A program made the position numbers and the translations under genes. Of a stretch of DNA of 64,000 nt, positions 11,554 to 21,232 are shown piece after piece. This DNA comes from Gigaspora margarita (taxonomy: Eukaryota > Glomeromycota > Glomeromycetes > Diversisporales > Gigasporaceae): NCBI GenBank assembly GCA_009809945.1, contig WTPW01001594.1:3821-67820 (forward strand), written 5' to 3'. Positions within the stretch are counted from its first letter, which is position 1, and each line of letters begins with the position of its first letter. The notes under the pieces were generated by a model, which worked only from the letters and a program-made list of their open reading frames with translations, did not search any database and had not been told where the DNA came from.

Positions 11554-11747
11554 GTCATGCTAGTGTTTATCATACAACTAAAATCATAGTAAAACAAAAC
11601 GTTATAATCAGTCATAATTAATTCAATACAAGGGTCAATCACAATCACCTACATACTTGCCATGATCCAAAATTAATATTATTATCTGCAAATAGCTGTT
11701 ACTTTCTCACAAGTAACGCATAAATTATTTATTATTATATATTCCAC

Positions 11748-11893
11748 GGTCCCTAATGTTCTCCCGTGAACATTTCTGATGATATTTTTATAATGATGTA
11801 ATACCATGAAGATATCAAAAATTTTTACACGGTATGACATCATCATTAAAAATTTTAATCAGAAATGTTACGGGCATAGGAACCGTGAAATAT
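11748..11893. mobile_element. Palindromic MITE, 146 bp
   Basis: The left half (CCACGGTCCCTAATG, then AACATTTCTGATGATA) is inverted in the right half (TCACGGTTCCTATGCCCGTAACATTTCTGATTA read inward in parts). The full-length inverted symmetry points to a foldback MITE. No target duplication was identified. Confidence 0.6.
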
Positions 11894-11897
11894 ATCA

Positions 11898-11984
11898 GAT
11901 ATTACACGTGCGCCGTGAACATCATGCATTACCACGGCTTCGCCGTGCTAATTCATGATATTCACAACAGCCCGTGTAATATCT
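11898..11984. repeat. Hairpin, 87 bp
   Basis: AGATATTACACG at the left end is exactly inverted at the right end (CGTGTAATATCT). Inner arms GTGAACATCATG and CATGATATTCAC flank a perfect CCACGGC-TTC-GCCGTGC loop. A similar small hairpin lies at 18372-18455. Confidence 0.7.
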
Positions 11985-12796
11985 ATTACATATACACTTT
12001 GATAAATTGTGAAAAATTAGCATTTGACTTTAGTTTGGATTAAACCAAGATTCAGTATTATAATCTCAAATACACCGTCCAACTAAATAGATCGTGGAAA
12101 ATAAGGTATTAAAAATTCAAAAGTCAATATATTCAACTTTAACTTCAGAATATCACAAGAAAAAAAATTACAGTATATATTTTAATATTTAGGAGCATAT
12201 CATTTGAGTGTACAGTATATGAAATTTTCTTGATTTGAATAAACAAAAGCCGTTCTTGCAACTATATTTACCAAAACGATTACATTTAGCATCCTAATGG
12301 AAATCTTCAGCTCATAAAAAAAATTTGTCAAATTCCTGCTGTTTACAATATATTATTTTTCACTCGACATGCTGAATATTAATGGTGATTAAAATATTAT
12401 GTATACTTTCTCCATTTAATGGTAGCGGTCGGTATCTTTTGCAATGTATGAACCAACAATTTCTTTTTAAAGAAACTTATTAGCGTAAAAATGATTCATC
12501 CCTCACAGTAATTTCTTCTACAGGTCATTTACATTACATAAAATGACAATTTTCTAATAATATATACCTGCAACCAATTAAAATGCTAACTCTAAACTCT
12601 GTAATGTCGGATAAGTGGCCTGTAGGGAAAATAACTGTTGCCACTTAAATGGTGCAATGTTATCTATGAATTATTTTATTTAAAAATTGACCAATTATGT
12701 AATGTAGTTTGTACAAAAAATAAGTATTAAGTTTTTCTGCATTGATTAAATTTATTATTTTTTTTGGGGGGAATTTCAAAAACTAAAATAATATGG

Positions 12797-13000
12797 TGAT
12801 TAATTAATAATTCATCACGAAATCACCATATTCACTATCATTACAACCTTTATTATCACTATTTTCATTATTATTACTGTCATTACCACCTTTACTATCA
12901 CCATTATCATCGTCTTCATTATTAGTCCATCTGTACGAAGAGCTTCGGCAAGGTCCTGCACAAATGCTTGTTCCACCAAATTTTTTACAATTAGACCGTT
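12797..13000 (-). pseudogene. Asn/Asp-rich coding-like frame
   Basis: On the minus strand one frame reads GGTSICAGPCRSSSYRW and then an Asn/Asp/Ser-rich tail (NEDDDNGDSKGGNDSNNN) ending FVMNY and a stop. Upstream in the same strand the frame is broken. It could be the last exon of an unrecognised gene or a relic. Similar acidic tails can be read elsewhere in the window (about 20700-20760 and 24660-24720, minus strand). Confidence 0.25.
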
Positions 13001-13635
13001 TTTACAAATTACTTTGAAATTATAAATAAACATATCAGAAAGTATCCTGCTCCAAAACTGGGTTTTGGAATGACTTTCTGATGAATCGCTTTCCAGCACA
13101 AGGTGTGCAGAAAAGTATAAAACCACTCCTTTTGTATATCTGTATATCCAACCCTTTCTTCATATATTAATACTTCAATAAAAAAAAGCTGCTGCTTTAT
13201 CAACTAGGTATAAATTTACAGCAAGCCTTTAATAATTGATATTTTTCACGAGATAAAAATGAATTTTCCGAAATTCATTCATTAAAATCCTCATAATCAA
13301 AAAAGAATCGGCACCACCTTGATCGAGACTGTGAAAAGAAATCATATCTGACGCCTGAGGTTTGTCGGTTGAATATAATAAACAACTGAGGTAAACTTGA
13401 AAAATGAGTATTATAACATAATATTAGTTTCTGTACTTATCGTAATGAAATAATAGAGTAAAACTTACTTCTCATGTAAAAGCCTCCATCCCTTATAATA
13501 ATAATGTAATGTTATTCCAATCCCTTATTCTTTAATTAACTCCTTGAATTTTAAGTACTGTATTGGTTGTAAGATTCGTTAATCAGTCCCTTTTACCCCT
13601 TATAGTGTAGCGAAAAATATAAAAATGTTTTAGAG

Positions 13636-13790
13636 ATTGGACCCGTCAACAACCTATCCGGATACTTATGCGGTTAACCGGATATCAGGATACTATAAAT
13701 GTCTTACGGATAATAACCCTTTTCCGTCAGATTTCAAAAGGATAACCAAACGGGTATCTGCGAGTATCTGTGGGTAACATGTGGCATCAT
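13636..13790. repeat. Fragment resembling a hAT end
   Basis: GATTGGACCCGTCAACAACC followed by TATCCGGATAC and GCGGTTAACCGGATATC resembles the left end of the hAT element at 40534 (GGTTGGACCCG, then CCGGATTAACTGCGGTTAA). No matching right end was found nearby, so this is a solitary end or a short decayed derivative. Confidence 0.4.
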
Positions 13791-13879
13791 AAAATAGCAG
13801 CACCGGAATTTATGAATTTTGTTTTTCCTATAATTGTCCGGAAATCGGATGCTGATCTTCCGCATAAACACTAGAATAT

Positions 13880-15862
13880 TTACGCGCCTAAATGTACCCC
13901 AAAATTTTTGAGATACGATTTCAAAAAGTCATGTGACCGCCACACTTTATCGGCCGCAAATCTTACGTTTTTGATACTCCTGCACTTACTTTTTTGATAC
14001 TGATCGACATGAAAATCCCCAGTAAAAAATAAGAATTTTAAAAATTTGAGCGAAGATATCTTGGCAACCATAAGACCAAATTTGGTCAAACATTTTTATT
14101 TGAATTCTATGGCTTCATAGAATTCAAATGAAAAAAAAATTCATCGAATTTAGTCAAGTGGTTGTCGAGTTATCTTCACTCAAAGTTATAGAAAATCAAA
14201 ACGCCTATCAAAATAGAAGCTGCGCCAAATTTTTTTCTAAATTTGAGCGAAGATATCTTGACGACCATCTAATCAAATTCGATAAAACTTTTTTATTTGG
14301 ATTCTATGGCTTTATAAAATTCATATAAAAAAAGTTTTATCGAATTTGGTTAGATGGTCGTCAAGATATCTTCGCTCAAATTTAGAAAAAAATTTGGCGC
14401 AGCTTCTATTTTGATAGTTTTGACTTTGAGCGAAGATATCTTGACAACCACTTGACTAAATACGATAAAAATTTTTTTATTTGAATTATATGAAGCTATA
14501 GAATTCAAAAAAAAAAGTTTTATCAAATTTGGTCAGATAGGTGTCGAGGTATCTTCGCTCAAAGTCAGATAAAAAATTTGGCGCAGCTTCTATTTTAATA
14601 GGCGTTTTGATTTTCTCTGACTTTGAGCGAAGATAACTCGACAACCACTTGACTAAATTCGGTGCATTTTTTTTATTTGAATTCTATGAAGCCATAGAAT
14701 TCAAATAAAAAAAGTTATACCAAATTTGGTCTTATGGTTGCCAAGATATCTTCGCTCAAAGTTTTGAAAATTCTTATTTTTACTGGGATTTTCATGTCGA
14801 TCAGTATCAAAAAAGTAAGTGCAGGAGTATCAAAAACGTAAGATTTGCTTATCGGCCAATGGATTGCAGGTAAGATATTACAAAAAAAAAAANATTTTTT
14901 TTATTTGAATTCTATGAAGCCATAGAATTCAAATAAAAAAAGTTATACCAAATTTGGTCTTATGGTTGCCAAGATATCTTCGCTCAAAGTTTTGAAAATT
15001 CTTATTTTTACTGGGATTTTCATGTCGATCAGTATCAAAAAAGTAAGTGCAGGAGTATCAAAAACGTAAGATTTGCTTATCGGCCAATGGATTGCAGGTA
15101 AGATATTACAAAAAAAAAAATTATAAAAAAATAAGAAGCTTTTTTTTAATTTTTTCATTAGTCACCCTTACTTGGATTTTGATGAAGACCATAGAAAAGA
15201 AAATTACAATTCTAACAGTAATAAGATGATCAAAATTGGATCAGTGTATCGGGTAAAAAACTTTCGCGATTTTTGAAGCTTTTTAAAAAACTTTAAAAAA
15301 TCGCGAAAATTTTTTTTACTCATATCTTGTAATATACTAAGCCAATTTCGATGATTTTACTACTATTGGAATGGTTATAACTCTTATTAGAAATTCAAAT
15401 AATAATGAGATAATAAAAAATTAGTTCCGATTAAAAAACTTTATACCCTTTTTTTTAGAATCTTACCTGCAATTCCATTGCTCGATTTTAATCGTGACAT
15501 TCACGTGTCTTTTTTAAAATCGTCGTATCTCAAAGTAATAAAATTTTTGGGGTACATTTAGGCAGTGTTGTACATTTTTACTGTCCCAGCCTTTTTTTGC
15601 TATGTCCTAATATCCCAACGTCCCAGTGTCCCAAGTGTCCCAACTATATCCCAAGTCTTAAACATTAATTTTTTTAGATGCTAATCACATTTTTTAAAAA
15701 ATTAAATTAGATTATCTTAATAAAATTATAAGTAATTCAATTTATAAATTGTCCCAAAAATGTCCCAAAATGTCCCAACTCATGTCCCAACTGCCCCATG
15801 TACAACACTGCATTTAGGTGTATCAAAAAAATAAGTGTAGGAGTATCGAAAACGTAAGTTTT
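13880..15862. repeat. Complex palindromic array (GAAGATATCTTG core)
   Basis: The region is built from alternating inverted units of about 110-130 bp. Each unit runs from GAGCGAAGATATCTTGGCAA through AAATTTGGT and TTTTTATTTGAATTCTATGG, then the mirror image back to CCAAGATATCTTCGCTC. Outer units carry GTATCAAAAAAGTAAGTGCA and AGGAGTATCAAAAACGTAAG in four copies (about 13965, 14800, 15027, 15816). The outer flanks AATGTACCCCAAAATTTTTG (13891) and its inverse (15540) bracket the array, suggesting a foldback element. A hAT MITE interrupts the right flank at 15563-15810. The exact 224-bp repeat about 14667-14890 / 14895-15118 next to an N is probably an assembly artefact. Confidence 0.7.
15563..15810. 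mobile_element. hAT MITE, 248 bp, perfect 8-bp TSD
   Basis: Ends are CAGTGTTGTACAT at both sides, flanked by identical CATTTAGG (15555-15562 and 15811-15818). The interior is packed with TGTCCCA and its complement (CCAACGTCCCAGTGTCCC), a typical subterminal repeat pattern for hAT transposase binding. It interrupts the outer flank of the palindromic array. Confidence 0.9.
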
Positions 15863-15869
15863 GCAGCAG

Positions 15870-15923
15870 TGTTAGGGTTAGTAAACCTAAATTCCACACC
15901 CAAACCCTAACCCTAACACTAAC
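15870..15923. repeat. Short inverted repeat with telomere-like TTAGGG units
   Basis: GTTAGGGTTAG on the left faces ACCCTAACCCTAACAC on the right across about 25 bp. There are only two units per side, so it is interstitial rather than a telomere. Other short CCCTAA stretches lie near 16495 and 57718-57760, each inside a MITE-like element. Confidence 0.55.
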
Positions 15924-16256
15924 AGTGAAATTCTATAAGTTGGTGATGCTAGGGTTCTATGACACACCTCAAGTTTGTTTATACGGAAGATCATAATTAT
16001 TTAATACTTTGATTAACTGAAAATATGAATAGGTATTTCGAATAATACAATTGATAAATGCCTTTTGTAACTAAAGTGGATAAAATAAAATCAATGAGAT
16101 ATATTAAATACCATAATAACCACTAAATAAACAAATAAACTTAAATGCTATAATCACCAATAAAATTAACAAAAATGAATAAACTTGAACAATATATCAA
16201 CCATTAAACTAACATGAATCACTTAATGAGATTTGATCTTAAATATTAATAGCTAA

Positions 16257-16623
16257 AGAGTTTTACTAAAACGCACCTATGGTGTTTTACACCATGTTAC
16301 ACAAAACAATTAGAATAGCCAATCAAAATTTAAGATCAGGTGTAACATAAAATTTCGTTTTTTTTGTTTATTTTTTTAAAAAAACATTCATATCTCAAAA
16401 ATTTTGCTTATGAAACCAACTTTGGGACTCTAATAAAAAAAATTCCTTGCTAAATTTTGTATATACTAATACCCCGATAAAATCCCAGGCCTCACCCTAA
16501 CCCTAAAGTAATCAAAATTTATTTTTTGTTTTATAAAAATTTATTTTCTGTTTTTGTTACACAGATTTGCAAATCTGATTTACATATGGTGGTAAAATAC
16601 CATAAGTGCGTTTTATAAAAATT
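16257..16623. mobile_element. hAT-like MITE, 367 bp
   Basis: Ends are inverted over about 40 bp: TTTTACTAAAACGCACCTAT on the left and TTTTTATAAAACGCACTTAT read inward from the right, both followed by GGT(G/A)TTTTAC. Flanks ATAGCTAA and GTAGCTAA agree at 7 of 8 positions. The middle holds a CCCTAACCCTAAAG stretch. Confidence 0.7.
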
Positions 16624-16631
16624 GTAGCTAA

Positions 16632-17720
16632 AAATCGATATTTTAAATAATCTAAAATCACTGAATTATTACTGTTTGCAAAAATAACGTTTCTCTGATC
16701 TTACCCTATACAATCACCTGATTATTGTCCGATCGCACGATTACAAAAAAAAATTTTTTTTTTTTTTTGTTAAACAGTAAGCATAGTTATGGCCAACGAA
16801 AAAAATATAAAAATATATTTACATTAAATCTTTGACCAAAACATGCACAATTACCGGTCAAGTATAATGTCAAAAAATTTTCAAGGTAATGATTAAATTA
16901 AGGGATTTGCACATATGAAAAAAGATAGTTTTCACTTCTAAGCTAACATTTGAACATGTGTATCTTACAATATATAATAATTAGTATTCTTTATTATAAC
17001 AAAAAATTTTTGTTATTTCATATTTTTATAATACAGTAGCTATATTTTATCCTTTTACACCAAAAACCTTTGAAGTATCTTATTTTGAAAATGGACTATC
17101 GACGAAATCAAACTCAAAATTTGATTGGTTGGCATTCACTTTATTGTCTACATAAACTCAATGCTAAGATTCTTTTGCATTATAAGCCAAATATAATGGT
17201 TATACATTTAAAGTTTAAATATTTTCATCTACCTATTTTATTGAATATACCATAAACAATTTAAAAGATCTAAACTGAATTCACTTTCAAGACAATCAAT
17301 GCTTAGGTATTTTTAGTTCCGTTAAAATTTAATAATCTTCTCATCATTTTTTAAATCTTCAGAGTTCTTCCGCTGACCATTTTACTGAATCTTTATTCCA
17401 ACATTGTTTTATCAGGTTCACATAACATTCCCTATAAAAAAAATGTTTGCTCTAAGTCAGGAATTGTACGGAATGGAGTTGACTTTTCGAACAGGTGTTT
17501 ATGTTTGTACTGTTTTCATTACGATGTTTGTACAGGATATAAAAAATAGAAAAATTTTGATTAAAAATCATCACATAAAAAACGTATAAAAAATGTATAA
17601 AAAATGTATAAAAACATATACATCCAATACAGGGATTTGCAAAAAAAATAAAATAAAATAAAATAAATTGGAATCGCAGATTTACTTCTTGTGCGGCAAC
17701 CACCACACCAAATTTAATAT
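16632..17720. other. Intergenic, nothing recognised
   Basis: AT-rich DNA. Open frames at 17070-17255 and 17452-17781 show no recognisable motif. A stretch at 17575-17625 repeats AAAAATGTATA. Confidence 0.45.
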
Positions 17721-18305
17721 TGTCACGGGGTAAACGTGACATCTCCAATAACGGATAATCATTTAAAGTACACTGCGCCACGTTTCAGTTATCGATCAAT
17801 CATGCGTATCGGCATATCAGTAGTTCACGATCGATCATGCATACTCCAGCTCGGCTTACGCTGAAATAATTCAAGGAATCTAAAGAGAAGAAATCAAGAA
17901 TTAAGAATTAGTTAAAATAATATAAAATATTGTAAACACAGCCATCGTTATTATAATCATATAGTACTTATCATGTAATAATCAACATCATAAACCCCTT
18001 AGTTATAGTGATTCTACCTTGATTCATTCGTGATAAAAGATCCGATTTATTTCCTAAGCCTCTTAAATATTAGTCTAGTAAAAATTATAAAAACTCTGAA
18101 AATTCCTCTCTTGTAAAATATATCCTACGGGATTCTGATATTCTTTTTATAATACATTAAATAAATTACCCTAATAAATCTTTTAAATAAATTAAATAAA
18201 TTATTACCAAATCACCAACGTCACGCCTTTGGCGAATTGCCTTATCACCAAAATCCATATATTTTCACGTATAAATTAAATAAACTTACAATTCACCCCA
18301 TAACA
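17721..18305 (+). repeat. Candidate solo LTR, 585 bp
   Basis: The segment begins TGTCACGGGGTAAACGTGAC and ends CACCCCATAACA, so the termini are TGT..ACA, as in LTR retrotransposons. Four bases (ATAT) flank both sides, but the right flank is an AT repeat, so the duplication is weak. The G+C-richer start is unlike its neighbours. No second copy exists in the window and orientation is assumed from TG..CA. Confidence 0.35.
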
Positions 18306-18371
18306 ATATATATATTTTTTATTTAAAAGTTTATTACCGATACATTTATAGCAAAAAATTTTCTTGTTATA

Positions 18372-18455
18372 TGGATATCAGTGTATTCCTAAAGTAAAAT
18401 CACGTGGCCTCCGGCCAAGTGGTTTACTATTATTCTGTGGATACACCGATATCCA
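18372..18455. repeat. Hairpin, 84 bp
   Basis: TGGATATCAGTGTATTC at the left is inverted at the right (GGATACACCGATATCCA), with inner arms ATCACGTGGCC-TCC-GGCCAAGTGG. This is the same small-hairpin design as 11898-11984, with a G+C-rich tip in AT-rich DNA. Confidence 0.65.
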
Positions 18456-19829
18456 TTAATTAAATAACTAATTATCCCATGGGTAACAACCCATGCAACC
18501 CTGACATGTTATCATTAAATTTCTTATTTTAGTAATCATTTAATAACGTTATCAGTCTCTTTTTTTTAGTAAAATGAAACTGCAATGTCGTACCAACCAA
18601 AAAAGACTGCAAAGTATTTCTCGTGTAGAGAGCATTGTATGTGAAACTATGAAAAAGGTATCAAAATTGAAACAGTAACAGAATTGGAAGATTTCTTTGT
18701 CTGATTGAAACACATATGTGATTCTGTATTTTTTTTATTAATTAACTTGAGCAATGAAAATTTAAATATACATATTTTTTGAATTTTTATAATACTTGTT
18801 ACTACTAGTAACTTTTTTTTTTAATACTTAATAAGAAAACCAAAATTGACATAAACGAATTAGACAGCAATAACTGAAATTGTAAGTATTAAACTTGATA
18901 ATGAGCATAAGTTCTGTAACTATTCTTTAAACATATGGTGCATGTAACCTAGAACCAACATCACGTGACCCTAATAACTATGTAAAATAAAAATGATCAT
19001 AACTAATGATATTAATATTATAACAAAAAAATAATTCTGTAAATTAATTATTTAAGCTTTGTATTATATTATTACAGAAACAAAATTTTTTTTAGTTTAC
19101 TCAAACTAAAGTTATTAGCCAACATATTTAATATATCTTAAAATTTTGGCTACTATTATAAATTTTTAAAAATTTTTTATTATATTAAAAAAAAAGATTA
19201 TTAATATAATGAAAAGGTTTACAGATGAAGAAAAAAAATCTGTATACTTATCTAAAAATCTAAAGCCCTACTGTGAACTGAATCTATACAACAAGTTCTA
19301 TAAACAAAAAAAGGCACTGGAATGAATGATACTGTTGATGAAAAACAAGTGCCAGAATGGATAACTCTAATGACAAAAAAAGTACCAAAGTAAATGGCTC
19401 CAACAAAAAATCAAAAAAAAATTAGTATATATAAAAAGTAAATTTTTAAAAAAAATTTTATAACTTATACTTATCTTGATTTTGTGTAACTGGTAATTAT
19501 TACTACTGGTTATTCAAAAATTAAAAAAAAAAACTAAAAAAATAAAAAAAAAGCATTAAAAAATTTAAAGAACCATTTAATAAAAAATAAAAAAAATTTA
19601 AATAAAAAAATATAGCAAAAATACAATAGTGACCTGTTACTATGCGACCCTTATATGATTGACCAATCATTTTTGAGATTGGCAATCATATATAAACAAT
19701 AATCATTGCTTTGATAATTATTGTTTTTTCTGGTTTTTTTCTAGCCCAGAGTTGTTTTAGAGTTGTGCTATTAAAACATCTCATTATTTCTTTTTTGAAA
19801 GATTTTTTTTAAAGGTTTTTGGCAGCACT
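18456..19829. other. Intergenic, weak coding-like traces only
   Basis: Mostly AT-rich DNA. A short plus-strand frame near 19208 (MKRFTDEEKKSVYLSKNLKP) is lysine-rich and soon broken. No element ends were found. Confidence 0.4.
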
Positions 19830-20700
19830 AATTGAATATTGAATATTTGGAGAGTGAAAACAGAAGCAAGTATAACTTGTTCGGTTCTTTTTTCAGTCTT
19901 TTTTTGGTCTTTTTTTATTTATTTTTGTCATTTTTTTTGGTTTGTTTTGTCATTTTTTTTTTATCAATTTCTTTTTTCATTTTTGACTTTTTTGACTTTT
20001 TTTCAGATTCATTTTTTTTCATTTTTTCCGTTGATTTTTTTTCATTTTCATTATTTTTTTGATTTTTTTTTACAATTTTTTTTTTAATTTTTTTTTCATT
20101 TTTGTTTTTTTTTTGTTTTTTTTTCTTTTTTTTTGTGTTTTTTTATTGTTATTTTTTTTTGTCTTTTTTTTTGTCCTTTTTTTTTTATCTTTTTTTTCAT
20201 TTTCATTTTTTTTATCTTTTTTTATTTTTATTTTTTTTTGTTTCTTTTCTAATTAAAAATTTTTTTTAATTTTTTTTAATTTTTTTTTAAATTTTTTTTT
20301 AATTTGTTTTTAATTTTTTTTTAATTTTTTTTTAATTTGTTTTTTGATTATTGGGATATTTTTTAGATATAGGATGTAAAAGTAAGTTTTTTTTATATTT
20401 TTTTTAGTTTTTTTTTTTTAAACTAATCTTTTAGTTTTTTTCTATATATATAATTCATTGTTAGTATTAATATATTCAGTGTTTTTTGTTTAAAAACAAC
20501 GATCAAATGTGAAATAGAACTGGAATATCTTAGTAAGTTTTTTTTTTATAATTTTTTTTTTTTTAAAACTATATTTTTTTTACTAAAAAAGTTTGAAAAT
20601 AGCAGTTATATATAAAAGTTTTTAGTTAAGTTTTTTTTTTTATTTATTTATTTTTTTTTTATTTATTTATTTATTTTTTTTATTAATAACATTTTTTTTC
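19830..20700. repeat. Extreme poly-T tract
   Basis: About 870 bp composed mainly of T-runs separated by single other bases (TTTTTTCATTTTTG, TTTTTTAATTTTTT, then TTTATTTATTT). Read on the minus strand, 20100-19915 is open and encodes a chain of Lys, Asn, Glu and Ser (KKNESEKKSKKSKMKKEIDK) with a stop near 19915. It could be an expanded lysine-rich protein end or pure slippage-driven expansion. The plus-strand Phe-rich frames are by-products. Confidence 0.6.
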
Positions 20701-21006
20701 CAAATGCATTTCATTATTTACAAAGTCATAAAGTTATTAACTATCATCATTGGAGTCATCAAATTGAAGTCTTTTATTTAGAGTCATTATTATCATTAAA
20801 GTTGTTAGTCATAGAGTTGTTGAAATTGAGGATTTTGACTTATTTGGTGTCTTACAAGTATTTAGGTTCTGGGAAAGTATAGTTTAAAAAATTGAATAAA
20901 AGGCACTATGGGAGTTTTCATTTGTTTTAGTAAATTTCTATCATTTTATTTGTATTGCAATTTTGTTTGTACTATTTTTTTTGTTAATAAATAATATATA
21001 ATATAA

Positions 21007-21094
21007 CAACCAATCAAAATTGATTATGTGATTAACATGATGACTGATGCAAATTAGTTATCATGTGAATTATATAATCGATTTTAATTGGTCA
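21007..21094. repeat. Inverted repeat, about 90 bp
   Basis: ACCAATCAAAATTGATTATG near 21007 is inverted near 21090 (ATCGATTTTAATTGGT), and the inner arms AACATGAT and ATCATGTG also pair. It is a small palindromic element; no target duplication is clear. Confidence 0.5.
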
Positions 21095-21232
21095 ATCACA
21101 GAGTTGCTATAGTGATGGGTCACTATAAAAAAAATAATGTTCAAAAATAAAGCAATATTTTAAAAAAAAATAAAGTGATAATTTAAGGATAGGGTGAACG
21201 TAGATCATTTTTAATAGTGATCATGTTGTGAT

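Noticed and set aside
15870-15923. Telomere end
   Set aside because: Only two TTAGGG-type units on each side of an inverted repeat, with ordinary sequence on both sides.
17404-17781. Gene at the candidate solo LTR border
   Set aside because: Open frames there have no motif, overlap on opposite strands and run through microsatellite DNA.
19832-20256. Phe-rich plus-strand proteins
   Set aside because: They are translations of T-runs without other support.
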